Shown: piece after piece, positions 11,640-22,003 of the stretch
Position numbering within the stretch: position 1 is the stretch's first letter
How the letters are laid out: the number at the start of each line of letters is the position of its first letter
From: Phytophthora hibernalis
Lineage: Eukaryota; Oomycota; Peronosporomycetes; Peronosporales; Peronosporaceae
Direction of reading: 5' to 3'
DNA length: 64,000 nt
Assembly (NCBI GenBank): GCA_012656075.1
Contig: JAAKBF010000007.1
Span: 1,178,001-1,242,000, forward strand
Made by a program: the position numbers and the translations under genes
Notes under the pieces: generated by a model
Told to the model about the DNA's origin: nothing
Seen by the model: only the letters and a program-made list of their open reading frames with translations
The model's database searches: none

Positions 11640-12293
11640 CCAAACGCCGAAGAAAGGGTCGCTGGACCCGAGAGAGGCATCAGACATGGTCGGCTACTCG
11701 GAACGCAGCTACCAGCGCGGAGCAGCCCAACACTGACGACAGCCAAGGCACCTTACCTCCCGACGCGGTAAACAGCGTACGGGAGCAGGACCCGAAGAAT
11801 TATGGACAGGCCATGAGAAGCGGGATCAAGGACAAGTGGAGCGTGGCAATGGTCGACGAGCTCAAGGCGCTCGAAGAGAACGGAGTGTGGACGGTGGTGG
11901 TGCCGCCAATTGGCAGCCACGTGCTGCACACGAAATGGGAATGGGTATTTAAGATCAAGACGGACGCTGACGGAGCCATCGAGCGCTTCAAGGCCCGCCT
12001 GGTTGCTTGCGGAAACGAGCAACTGTTCGGCATTGATTACGGCCTAACATTTGCCGCAGTGATGGAGTTGAGCACCGTGAAGGTGATCTTAGTATTCGCG
12101 AGGCGCTGGCGTGTGCCCGCTAGACACGGAGACATCTCTAACGCGTATGTCAAAGCGGACAAGGAGCAGCACCTGGAGATATATTTGGCGATTCCCAAAG
12201 CGTTCAATTGCTGGTTGTCGTCGAGTTGCCGCCAAGTTGAAGCAACCCGATTATCGAGTCGATGTGAGGTGGACGGAAAGTGCGTCGTCTGAT
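11640..12293 (+). mobile_element. Copia reverse transcriptase fragment
   Basis: The frame encodes the N-terminal part of a Ty1/copia-type reverse transcriptase (RVT_2). It contains a W-VAMVDELKALEENGVW-like block, THTKWEWVFKIK-like spacing, IERFKARLVACG, DYGLTFAAV and HGDISNAYVKAD. The YVDD catalytic region, RNase H and LTRs are missing, so it is a dead fragment. It lies immediately beyond the 5' side of HA copy A, and its insertion may have removed that gene's start. Confidence 0.85.
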
Positions 12294-12310
12294 ATCTCTC
12301 CACGTCGTTT

Positions 12311-13413
12311 TTACGACGTTTCTATTAAATTTGCCAGTAGCAGCTTCATCCGTTGCAGTGGAGCGCTGGTAGCATGCCTTGAGGCGGTCAATCTCACGAG
12401 GGTGTAACCCCGAAGGAAGAACCACTTCCAGAAGGGGTCCTCCGCCTGAGCACTCGTCCAAGTGTTCACGGGTTGGACCCAGGTGTAACCCCAGACGGGC
12501 GCAAGCCCACCCTTGTTCTCAGCCTTCTTGCGAAAGCTGGTGAACTTCTTAAGTGGGCTCGGTGTGGTGCCAACAGCACACACCTTGCAGCCTCTAAGCC
12601 ATTGCGTAACAACGGGTGGAACTCCACCAGACTACGTTCGAAAGCGCCCTTGGAGGTCCACCCTTCGATCAGGCCGCGCGGAGCCACGAGTTGCTCCAAG
12701 AAAAACGGCGAGCCCGTGTTGTCATCGGGCGGGAAATAGCCCTTCAAGTACGGAGACGCGGCACGCAAGGAGCATCGCCGACGAGCAGCCGCAAGGCGCT
12801 CCTGCTGTTCATCAAGAGCGTTGACGACAACCTAAGGCACGTGAACCTGCCCGTCTTCTTCCTCGGAATTGGAAGAAGACTCGAACAACGGCGGTTCCTT
12901 TTCTGCCATGGTTACCGTGATTGTGAAGCAGCACGCTTCTTGGTCGCGGCGCGCTCGTCCAGAATGACAAGCGCGCGTTCACTACCCTCTGACAGAGTCA
13001 GGTTCTTGGGCGACGAAGCCTCCTCGACGTCGCGATCACTAGCGTCGTCCGAGGCGGTATTCGCCAATGCTGCAGCACCAACAGCTCGTCGTCCTCGTCA
13101 CGCTCCTCGCCCTTGGACGACGACAGATTGTCGTCCAGGTCAGCCTCATCACCAGAGTAACTGACCAGAGCGTTAAGCTCAGCATCGATGGAGCCACCGG
13201 GACTGTGGTCCTTATAGACGAACCGAGGATTCGGTTTGTTGTCGGGCGACATCGATCGCGATCAACTTCGCCGTGGCGAACCCACAGCCAGTGGCCGCCT
13301 CGACGGCTTCATCGAGGGCGGAGGCCTTGCCGTGAGGCTTGACCGGGTTGGACTTCGACCGCGAGGTCTTAGTCTTGGAAGGTGCTTTCGCACCGTGGCG
13401 TGTCTTCTTTGAG
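12311..13413 (-). pseudogene. Unrecognised decayed minus-strand gene
   Basis: A chain of minus-strand frames runs from ATG at 13413 (a Lys/Ser-rich start MPSKKTRHGAKAPSKTKT) through an acidic middle (SGDEADLDDNLSSSKGEERD at about 13160-13100). It ends in a Trp-rich block near 12311-12580 (VWGYTWVQPVNTW, DPFWKWFF). Frame changes occur near 13250, 13000 and 12770. I do not recognise the family. The basic-then-acidic composition and transposon neighbours suggest a gag-like or other transposon protein, but this is a guess. Confidence 0.35.
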
Positions 13414-13499
13414 GGCATCCTGCACGGGCCGATGTGGAGGCCAGGGAGTACGTGGGGAAATGCCAAGCACCCCCAAAAAGCATCCAACCGTGGCGCTCA

Positions 13500-13960
13500 A
13501 CTGTCGATTGAATTCAAGATCATAAGATGGATACACATCGACTCTACGTCACTTATGGTGTGGAACACACCATGGCCACGTCACCGACGTGACAGTTCAT
13601 ATTACATATAGAACAAACTAAAGATTACTTAGAAATTGTATTACAGGCCAATTTAAGGTACTACGTAGTACACCTATAAATACACTCAGTCTTTAAACTA
13701 CGCTATTCTAGCCACTCAGTAGACCAGGAGCTCTTGAACTGCCGTTCACTAAGAGTTTGTTTACTTTTGAAGCTACGCTTACTCATACAAGCTGCTTGTG
13801 TGACCCCGTCTCAATGCGCAACCACCTGGTACAAAGGTATCTTCACCAATGCACATCAGAATTCGTACGCCAACACATCACATACCTACTTCAATCTTAT
13901 CCAATCGAGCGATCCATTCTTCATTCTGTACCCTCGGCAGTTTGTCTCTTGACGTCGTTT
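13500..13960 (+). other. Possible solo-LTR-like sequence
   Basis: No coding domain is seen. A TATA-like cctataaata lies at about 13671-13682, and a stretch ending in accacctggtaca occurs near 13820, which resembles an LTR followed by a primer-binding site. A second LTR was not found, so this is weak. Confidence 0.25.
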
Positions 13961-14540
13961 GGCTTGTGATGAGGAGAGATGCGGAATGCCCGAGAGCGCG
14001 CCTCTTGTCAAGCTCACTGTTGAACAGTCAGTCAGGACCGAACACTTTGACTTTTGTATGCTTGTGTTTCTTTTGGTAAATGTTGAGGTTCGCTGCTCCA
14101 CGTGAAGATTCGATATGTAGCCACACATGGGATGTTCATGGTTGATGGTCATCGTCTGGTCAAAGAGCAAACGCAAGATAAACGTTTTCGACTAAATCAA
14201 ACAATGCCTACATGTACTGTATACTGTTTTAGGATAGTGATTGAACTGACGCTACTCAAAGCGATCGATCTCCATCGCACGCATAACGATCATTGTTTAA
14301 CATGGCGGTACATGAGTCCATATACGTCGTACGAGATTGAACGTCGAAGCGATAGTGGCCACATCATGCTCTCCTCGTCACCAACCGTCTTGTACAGCGT
14401 AACTGCGAGCAAGACCATCATGCGTGAGGTCTGGCATGGTTTTGCTCACGGCAAGAATTGCAGCAATGGGGCTCTTGTACAAGTTGTTCGTAGACATCTC
14501 CTGTGCGCGTTGACATAAAATAGACTCGTTCATGACAACG
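13960..14540 (+). repeat. Dispersed repeat family B, copy 1 (left part)
   Basis: Matches 44840-45400 over most of its length. Shared blocks include ttgacttttgtatgcttgt, cgatagtggccacatcatgc and gaagattcgatat. In the second copy this is followed directly by a 45-bp-unit minisatellite; here the equivalent minisatellite resumes only at about 18135, after a block of transposon sequence. The repeat therefore appears interrupted. No coding function is seen. Confidence 0.6.
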
Positions 14541-15536
14541 TATACATGGGTTCAGCATCGCAGCTGACATGGTTACGAACAATCCACCGCGGAGATCAGA
14601 GTCGGGACCAGCACGTGGCGAGCTGGACGCGACCGGGTGGGCAAATGACAAAATCCGTGGTGATTTTAAATTAAATGCAGAAAGCGTGGTGATAGGCGTG
14701 GTTGATTTGATAACCACGTTTCCTGACACAAAAATCGCTAAGTGTGCACGTTTTGGCACTGCCACAACAGCAACATTGCTATGGAGGTGCAGTCTATCGC
14801 GAAGCAGCAAGCGCATATGTAGGCTACTATAATACATCATTGGGGGCTGGACAACGTATGCCCATATGCGAGCCTTAAAATCTCTCCAGGCAGCGGGGGT
14901 GATCGATCCGCTTTCAGACAACTTTCTGGGCAGGTACGTGCACAGCGTCCGCTATATCCCTCGAAGTAGGTGAGCCGGTGTATACTAAGAGTACCCCAAC
15001 GCTCCGGGTATCCGTAGCATTTTGGTTACGGCTATAACCAATTGCACCACCTAGATTTTCCACGAAATTTTATGGCCCTACCTGGATAGGAGTAGCATGC
15101 GAACACCAATGCAGGAGATGCCCGCGGCCGAACGCCTGGGCCTAAATTGCAACGAGCATGCTGTCGTACTTCTCCACTGTATCTGCAACTGGCAGCGACA
15201 TCAATTTCTTATGTGCCTGAGCTACGGCTGGACACACAACCACGCCTTTTGTCATTAAGTTCGCCTGTTGGCATTATGGATAGGAAGTGGCTACGTTCAT
15301 CAATATTTTGGACAAAACCAGTCCCGGTTTTCGGTGTTACCCTACCCTCGGTATGCACGGTGCTCGCTGCATTTTTAGAAAAAATATTCTGACATATAAA
15401 AGCGTTTGCGTGCCGTCCATTTCTTCGCCCCCTTTCCAGCCGCCGCCGCCTGCCGTACGCCGCCGACTCCTGCTGGCCGCCGATTCCTGCTAGCCGCCGA
15501 CACCGCTTGCTGGCCGCCACACGCCGCTCCTGCGCT

Positions 15537-17061
15537 ATGAACCCCAGCGGCGCGGAGTCCCCTGATCAAGAGGTCCAGCGAGGCGCTGGCTCCGCCGCCG
15601 CTGCGGGCCGCCGTGAGCAAGACTTGGATGGTTTAACCGGTGGGAAGCGGTTGCACGTTGAAGGGAACACTAGCTGTCTCCTTTCAAGGGTTTTTCGACT
15701 CGTGGGGCCAGTTCGACGCAGCTTTTGAACGGTACGCTGCATCGTTTTAATACATTTGACTCATATTCTAATGCTGCTACTATGTTGCAGGTACCCACCA
15801 TCTCTACAAGCTAAGGACGAGCAATTCCGTGCACGACAGAAAGCACGCATGGCTGGGAATTTAATCCGCGCGGGAGGGGTGCACGAACCAACCACACGGT
15901 TCGCTTCATCGAATGCAAGGCAAGGCTGAACACGCTGTTGACGCAAGAGGAAGACGGCACGTACAAGGTCCGGACAAGAAAGCACCTGGCCGTCCACAAC
16001 CACAACGTCGGCCCAAAGGAATACTATTCCTACGCAGAGGCGCGCAAGATTAGGTCTCCTGGGATGAAGAGAAACGCGTCACGCCTGTGACTTGGTTGAA
16101 AAGCAGTACACTGCCAGCAAAGAGGCCGACTACACTGTTGAATCGGTGGAGTTGTCTTCTCTGCTCTTCACGTTGACGAGCACAACCTCGCCCAGTCAAT
16201 ACGCGGTACGACAGATTTCAAGTAGCTCGATTGCTTGATTTTTGGCTTTTTCTAACTGCTTTTGCGCCTATGTTTCCAGGTCAGCTTGGAATCTAGCAAA
16301 TGCAGTTGCATGTTCAACCAGACTCTCCTGCTTCCGTGTCGACACACAATGTTCCTGCGGCGCGAAGATACGTCATACAGCTCTGTCATTCCGTTTGACG
16401 CTATCCCTGAGCGGTGGTCGATCGCAGATGACTGCAGCGAGGACGGGACGGAGGGTTACGAAGCAAGCACTGATATGACACCGGGTCTACGTGTATGTCT
16501 ACGTGTAGAGAATGCCGAGGTTGGCGAATCGCGTCGGATCCTGTCACACAACGACAAATACAAGGCTGTGTTTGCTATTTGCAATAGAATTGCCGAGTGT
16601 GTTGCAGACAAAGGGAAGCGTGGTTTCGAAGCGTGGAGAGACCATTTGCAAGGCCTTGAGCGCGCAGTCCGAGACGACAAGTATCCATCGAGCCTGCTGC
16701 AAAACGACGAAGATGCAGCAGCAGCAAGCAGTGCAAGTGTCGATGATACTGTCGTGGATCCTGGTGATATTGTGGTGACATTAGTGATATTGGTACAATA
16801 GGTGAGAATCCCAGTGAGGGCGTTGCTGAAGACGTTGGTAAAGTTGGTGAAGACGTTGGTAAAGTTGGTGAGCTTGGTACCAATATGACTTGTCATGACA
16901 CCACCAATCCCTCAATTTCACTTGCTTCGAATCCCGGTAGCGCGAGGACTGTGCTCTCTGACGAAAGCGCAGACTTGGAGGCTCTGGTCGACAAGGTTCT
17001 GGAGGAGAAGAAGTCGAGGAGAAAGAATAAGAACACGCATCCGACAGAACGCAAGCTGTAA
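15537..17061 (+). pseudogene. MULE transposase remnant (FLYWCH-like and SWIM segments)
   Basis: The frame starts at ATG 15537 (MNPSGAESPDQEVQRGAG). It continues through a GQFDAAFERY-like segment with a possible intron ending near 15790. At about 15890-16050 (VRFIECKARLNTLL, then HNHNVGP) it resembles the FLYWCH/FAR1-type DNA-binding region at the N-terminus of MULE transposases. At about 16300-16350 it has CSCMFNQTLLLPCRH, a SWIM zinc finger (CxC...CxH) normally found near the C-terminus. The DDE core that should lie between them is missing, with a breakpoint near 16080. An acidic tail with 21-bp tandem repeats follows. A frameshift near 16750-16800 and stop TAA 17059-17061 separate it from the Ulp1 frame, which is in the same phase. 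It may once have been one fused protein. Confidence 0.6.
16828..16876 (+). repeat. 21-bp tandem repeat
   Basis: Two exact 21-bp units (16828-16848, 16849-16869) plus a partial third. They encode EDVGKVG repeats in the acidic linker before the Ulp1 domain. Confidence 0.8.
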
Positions 17062-17763
17062 ATGGGAGACGGTCTTGAAGGTAAAGCCTCCTCGAAAGAT
17101 GTCTACAACGTTGCTGGACATGATCTACCATTCAGGGAGCTAGCTGAATTTGGAGGAGACACATGGCTGAACGATACATGTGTCTATGTGGCTGCAAAGC
17201 GAATTGCGGAGGAGGCAATGAAGCTCACGTGGCGACAGCCGACACGAGTGAATGTTGTGGATTCTGTACTGATGCAGATGGCAGATCACGAGCGGAAAGC
17301 GAAATTCATCGACACTCAAGATTACATTTTCAATGATCCACACCCCAATGGAATAGCGTACTGCCCCACATACATTAACGTGGAATACCCTCACTGGTGC
17401 GGCGTCATTTTTGACATGGAGCGACACATTATATGGAAGTACGACCCTCTTCACAAGGAGGCGTTTCTAGACGAAGTGGAAAACATCATCACTACTACCT
17501 ACATGAAGATCATGAAGCCGGATACTAAGATGAAAATCCAACCGTTTCCCGCATGGCGCCAGCGTGATGGCCACATTTGTGGCGTGTTAGCTGTTCACTG
17601 GTTTGAGGTGTACCTGTCGATGGCACGCGCTACTCCTCCAAACAAGGAACTCCCTCTCTACTGTGGTTCCAAGATGGACCCCAAGCAGCTAGCGTATGTG
17701 CGATACAAGCACTTTTCGTACCTGTTTGATAGTGTTGCAGCTAACGTCGATATTGAACACTAA
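17062..17763 (+). CDS. Ulp1-type cysteine protease (C48)
   Basis: An intact 233-aa domain resembling SUMO/ubiquitin-like-protein-specific proteases. It shows the entry motif GDTWLNDTCV (residues 32-41). The catalytic set is His111 in YPHWCGVIFD, Asp128 in KYDPLH, Gln167 in WRQRDG and Cys173 in GHICGV, in the order and spacing of clan CE peptidases. It would cut SUMO-like modifiers or act in trans for the element. It lies inside the MULE derivative and in phase with the upstream SWIM-containing segment, from which only a TAA codon at 17059 separates it. The full catalytic set in an otherwise decayed element suggests recent activity or retained function. The ATG at 17062 may not be the original start. 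Confidence 0.82.
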   Translation: MGDGLEGKASSKDVYNVAGHDLPFRELAEFGGDTWLNDTCVYVAAKRIAEEAMKLTWRQPTRVNVVDSVLMQMADHERKAKFIDTQDYIFNDPHPNGIAYCPTYINVEYPHWCGVIFDMERHIIWKYDPLHKEAFLDEVENIITTTYMKIMKPDTKMKIQPFPAWRQRDGHICGVLAVHWFEVYLSMARATPPNKELPLYCGSKMDPKQLAYVRYKHFSYLFDSVAANVDIEH

Positions 17764-18134
17764 TACACACACACACCTTCGCACTGAACGTATTGCAGCA
17801 TCGTATGTAGTCTATTGCAGGGAGTGACTCAGCTACAGACACTTCGCTACATGCACTTGTCGATTTCAAAGTTCATCCACTGTTGGTGTAGACTACCTAA
17901 CATTGTGTATAACTTAATCGTAGACTTTGTTTCTCTAAATACCGACCGCGAACCGGTACGCGATTTACGACACAAATAACGTATGGTCGAAGAATTCACC
18001 CACTTTTTGTCCAAAATATTGGTGAACGTAGGGAGAGCCTTATGGATTTGTTCACCACGGCTCCTGACACAAAAATCGTCAGCTGACACGTAAAAATCCG
18101 ATCATCACGGATTCTGTCATTTGCCCCGACCGGG

Positions 18135-18960
18135 GAGAGTGCGGCGTCCTGGACAAAGAACAGCTCGGCAGAGAACGAGTCTAGGATGATCTTGACGTAC
18201 GGGGTCGTAACCAGAGTGGACACCAACGAGTACGGTGTGGTGTGGTCATCGCGACCTAGTACACCGCAATTCAGCATCGTATAGAAGGTCGTGGTCAGCG
18301 TGACGGTCAAAGCATCCGGCGCGACGTGCACCGTCGTGAACATCGTGGCCGTGAACGGTCCATGCGTAGCTGTAAGCGTCGAGGCCAGTGCGGCTAAGAA
18401 CAATTCCGGTGTGAGCTTGACGTTCAAGGACGCGACCAGCGTGACGTCAATGCGTCCAGCATGACAAACAGGGCCAACGCCTGCATGGCCGTCAGCAAAT
18501 CACCGTACTAGACAAGATCGTGGTTGTCATGGCTGTCAACGAGTCCAGCGTGGTGTGTAGGGTCGTGGTCAACAGACCCGTCTACGCGTTTGGCGCGGTG
18601 TACATAGTCGTAGCCAGCGCGGCCGTCGATGAGTCCGGCGTGGCGTACATGGTCGTGGCGAGCGAATATTTTTGCGGCAAATAAGTGCGCGGCAGTCGTC
18701 CAATCCGGCGCGGGATTCAGTGCCCTGGACAGTGTGACCGTCTACAAGTCCGGCGTTGTGTATATTGTTGTGGCCAGTTAGGCCATCTACGAGTCCGGCG
18801 TGAAGTGCTTGCTCGTTATCAATGGACCCGTCGGCAGTCCGGCGTGGCGTATATGGCCGTGGCTAGCAAGGCCGTCGGCAAGTCCGGCGTGACGTACTTG
18901 GCATCAACGATCATGCCGTGATGTGGACAGCGTGGCGTTGAACGAATCCGACGTGGGGCC
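18135..18960 (+). repeat. 45-bp-unit degenerate minisatellite (SGV repeats), copy 1
   Basis: Degenerate units of about 45 bp encode roughly 15-residue repeats such as ESGVAYMVVASAAVD, with gagtccggcgtggcgtac as a recurring block (examples at 18600-18660 and 18780-18900). The same family occurs at 26260-26890 (minus sense) and 45480-45670. No long frame survives because of stops and shifts. Function is unknown. Confidence 0.6.
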
Positions 18961-19976
18961 TTGCTTGAAGCCCAGCGTCTGTGAAAGATTTGAGCGTCAT
19001 GGTCAGCGTGGCCGAGTCTGGCGTTGGTGTGTGCTGGACGGCGAAGATTTGGAAATGAGACTCGATTCAAAATTGGCGCGGCGGATTTTGCAGCTACAGG
19101 GTCGCTCAACAGGGCTCACGTTGAAGTTAGATCTGATGGACGCGATACCACCAATCCCAGCACGCCGTTCAGATAAGAGAGCAGCTTATTGGCGGAATCG
19201 TCGAAGCGAACCCCGGGGCGAAAATTCAATCTGAGCACTTCAACTTCACGCCCATCGTTACACGCAAGTTAAACCATAGCTAACTCGTATCAAGCGCACA
19301 ACTAATTCTTTGCCTCACCATTGTCATTCTTACATATATCAATGACACCGACAAAGTCGTAATAATCCAGGAATTGTTTTTGGCTAGTCGCACTAACGAC
19401 AGTGAGCCCATAGCTACGTCACATAGCATTGCATGACGGACTAGATCACAGCTACTCTCACCGCAGCAATCGTGCTCGTGATAGGCATTATTGGCGTTGG
19501 TGCTACCCTCTCACACATGGAAAAATTGAGTGACTGACGGGAGACTTGCGCAGTACGCATTGTAGGATGTAGTAGCTGACCCCGTGGCGTGGTGTATGCT
19601 ACGGCAGCTACTGTCACTGAAGTCAGCTAGTCATGATGGACTACTAGGCGTTGGTGGTGTGGGTGCCGGCCCCGCAGAACTGATGTCGATGGAGCTACCA
19701 TCGGGCGAGCAGTTTTACGGGTTGTCGTCGTTAATAATGGTACTGTTTTGTTTTGCTAGATTGTCGCTGGGTTTGCCGCTGCCTTGGTTGGGCTACCGTC
19801 ATGGGGGCCTAGGAGGTGCTCGCGTAGGCCCTATCGAGGAAATACTTAGGTCGACGGAGTGACCTATAGTAGCCAAGTCGTACACAAGGTAAGCGTTGAT
19901 GCTGCTGTTGTCGTTTTTGCAGGTTGATCGCCGACCCCGGTGCTAAAGCAGCCACTGTCGCGGCAGTAAGCTAGCC
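18961..19976. other. Intergenic without recognisable gene
   Basis: Short open frames at 18923-19234 and 19584-19862 lack any known motif. A weak internal similarity (cagctactctcac / cagctactgtcac, and ggcgttggtg twice) hints at old duplication between about 19440 and 19650. Confidence 0.4.
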
Positions 19977-20090
19977 TGTTAGAACTGCGCCTGTAACCCA
20001 GGCGTAACTCGCGCGTAACCGCGGTTCAGTCACCGGTTTCGACCGGCCGCCACTCTCCGGATGGTGAGCGCGGGACGACACGAATGGCTG
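19977..20090 (+). repeat. Copia LTR fragment (direct)
   Basis: Begins tgttagaactgcgcctgtaa and matches the reverse complement of 21870-21979 closely. It precedes a gag-like frame, as a 5' LTR should. Confidence 0.7.
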
Positions 20091-20282
20091 CAGACATGAG
20101 CAGGTAATGCGTTAGTTAGCGGCGTCCTCACTTCTCAATATACAACGATATCCTCAACAACTTACAGGTTATGAGCCCAACAGTTTACACCGTCGCCGGG
20201 AGCGAAGCTCACGGAACTCCGAAGCCAAGGTCGACCACGAAGAGGACGACGGCCAGTACGGAGACATTGATGAAGTCAAGGG

Positions 20283-21060
20283 ATGACCAAGCCGCAGGAC
20301 CCGCAAGAGAAGCTGCTGGACCTTCTCAGATGCCTTGCTGAACGCATGGAGCGCCTGAAGGCGTCGCAGCAGAGACAAGAAGAGAAGGAGCGGCTCGGGA
20401 CGCGAGTCAGCGTCTTCAAGTCAGCAGTTGGGCTCAGAAGAGCCATGGACCGGCACGCGTTGGAGCAGACGCCACCACCGCAGAACCCGCCAGTATCCCC
20501 AGCCATGTATTTCGGTGTGAAGCAGCGTGGGTATGGGTTTGAGAACGCAGCCGCGAACGTGGAGATGGATCAAAAGCGCCCCAGACAGCGCTGCCACAGC
20601 ACTACGTGCCACCTCGCGCGTACCAGCAACCTGCCCAACCACCTGTCTTGCCGCAGGTATGCAGGCACCCGTCAACAGCTTCCTTCGCGTACCAGATACG
20701 CGTCAGCGAAAGCCGGGGATTCGCCACTTTGACGGTAAGAAGCTCTACCAGGGCCTCGGTAGTGGTTTCCTGTCGTGGGGCGAGATGTTCATGCGACAGA
20801 TCCAGTTCGCGGAGCGTGCCAGCTGATTTCAGTGGACGGAGGAGGTGAAGGTGGACATCCTCGGATCCCACCCCACTGGCATAGCTGAGAGATACTACAA
20901 TCAGCAGGTGGAAGGATGGTGGGAGAGCACCCGACACCCGAGCACGCAATGCAGCTCCTACTACACACCTTCGCAACGAAGATAACACCGGCGCAGAGCA
21001 TAAATATTTTCACGGCCCAGAAGAACGCTACACGCAGCTGAACCGAGCATTACCTGTACC
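20283..21060 (+). pseudogene. Copia gag (degraded)
   Basis: Frames across this stretch encode an N-terminal coiled-coil-like segment (LAERMERLKASQQRQEEKER). A copia gag core follows: RHFDGKKLYQGLGSGFL, SWGEMFMRQIQFAE, WTEEVKVDILGS and AERYYNQQVEGWW. Frame changes near 20600, 20720 and 20825 break it. It would have formed the particle coat of the retrotransposon. Confidence 0.75.
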
Positions 21061-21062
21061 TG

Positions 21063-21860
21063 ATGCGGTCAGTGAAGGGGTGCGGAGGCGCCGACAACTT
21101 GGTGCTAGACAACATCGTGCACTACGCGGATCCCGCGACGAGGGTGTCGATGCTGTCGCGATTGAACCTCGGCCGCACGGACTACCTCTGTCATGGAGAG
21201 GAGCTGGCGCATTTCGCGCAGTCAACGGAGATCGAGCTTCGAGGAAAACAACTCGGGCGTGACGTCGTGAACGACGTACACGAGGGGCGCGTGGACACTC
21301 GCAAGTGTTTCGCGTGGCAAGCAAGGCCACTTGAAGGAAGCGTGCCCGGAAAGAAGACAGAATGGAGTCAGGGCGGAGAAGCGTATCACGTGCTTGCGGT
21401 GGACGACACGACGGTGGAGAAGGGACCGTGGATCCTGGAGACCGGCTCTAGTAGTCACCTCGTGAACGACGCGAGTCTGCTGGAAGACCAGATGACTTCG
21501 AGAGCCAGTGCGTCGCCGGGGACGGAGGAGCACTGAGGGTGACCAAGCGTGGCAGCGTGATGCTGGAAACCACCGCTATGGGGAAACGGAACAAGGTGCT
21601 AATGCTCAACGTGCAGTACGCGGAGAACCTGGAAAGGAATATCATCTCATACGGGCTATTGGAGAAGAAGGGCTTTTAGACAGAGTATCGGGGGCCACAT
21701 CGCGTGATAGTTCTGATGACTGGAGGGCCAGCGGTGTTCGACGTGCAGAGGCGCAACAACGTGCTGGTGGTTCGTGCAGACGGCTGCGGCAGCGATAGGA
21801 ATGCAGGAGAGATGCTGATGTCTGTGCTGGCGGACAGCTAGGGGAGGTCAGGTCAGATGT
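21063..21860 (+). pseudogene. Copia zinc knuckle and protease (degraded)
   Basis: Near 21300-21350 a CCHC zinc knuckle (C-FA-C-GKQGHLKEAC) can be read if one base is restored. At about 21425-21480 the protease region reads WILETGSSSHLVNDASLL. Copia proteases normally have D-S/T-G; here the catalytic Asp is Glu, so it should be inactive. Sequence after 21540 continues in other frames and ends near 21860 at the inverted LTR. It is the second part of the plus-strand half-element. Confidence 0.65.
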
Positions 21861-21869
21861 GCAAACCGG

Positions 21870-21979
21870 CAGCCATTCGTGTCATCCCGAGCTCACCATC
21901 CGGAGAGTGGCGGCCGAAACCGGTGACTGAACCGCGGTTACGCACGAGTTACGCCTGGGTTACAGGCGCAATTCTAACA
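21870..21979 (-). repeat. Copia LTR fragment (inverted)
   Basis: Reverse complement of the 19977-20090 LTR, with small gaps. On the minus strand it begins tgttagaattgcgcctgtaa about 20 bp after the end of the RNase H frame, where a 3' LTR should start. Confidence 0.7.
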
Positions 21980-22003
21980 CTCCTCCGCCGTCGCTTGCTA
22001 CGC

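Larger units (their letters stand above)
15291..18031 (+). mobile_element. MULE derivative carrying a Ulp1-type protease
   Basis: A 27-bp terminal inverted repeat with one mismatch bounds this 2.74-kb element: 15291-15317 (beginning ctacgttcatcaatatt) and 18005-18031. Inside are a TATA-like catataaaag at about 15396, MULE N- and C-terminal zinc-binding segments and a C48 protease frame. The transposase catalytic core is absent, so the element is non-autonomous. No clear 8-9 bp target duplication flanks it. Mutator-like elements carrying ULP-like genes are known from plants; this looks like an oomycete counterpart. Confidence 0.7.
14634..18134. mobile_element. Outer inverted-terminal structure enclosing a MULE
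   Basis: Positions 14634-14664 (starting gggtgggcaaatgac) match the reverse complement of about 18104-18134, with several mismatches. The subterminal motif cctgacacaaaaatcg also occurs at 14727-14742 and 18065-18080, but in the same orientation. The pair bounds a 3.5-kb block interrupting repeat B. It may be a larger element, or two related MITEs flanking the inner MULE. Confidence 0.4.

Noticed and set aside
14418..14921. 167-codon minus-strand open frame
   Set aside because: It crosses repeat B and the outer inverted end, with no conserved motif; chance frame.
15400..15530. GC-rich tandem gctggccgccga-like stretch as a coding repeat
   Set aside because: It lies between the TATA-like box and the first ATG of the MULE gene, so it is more likely leader sequence.
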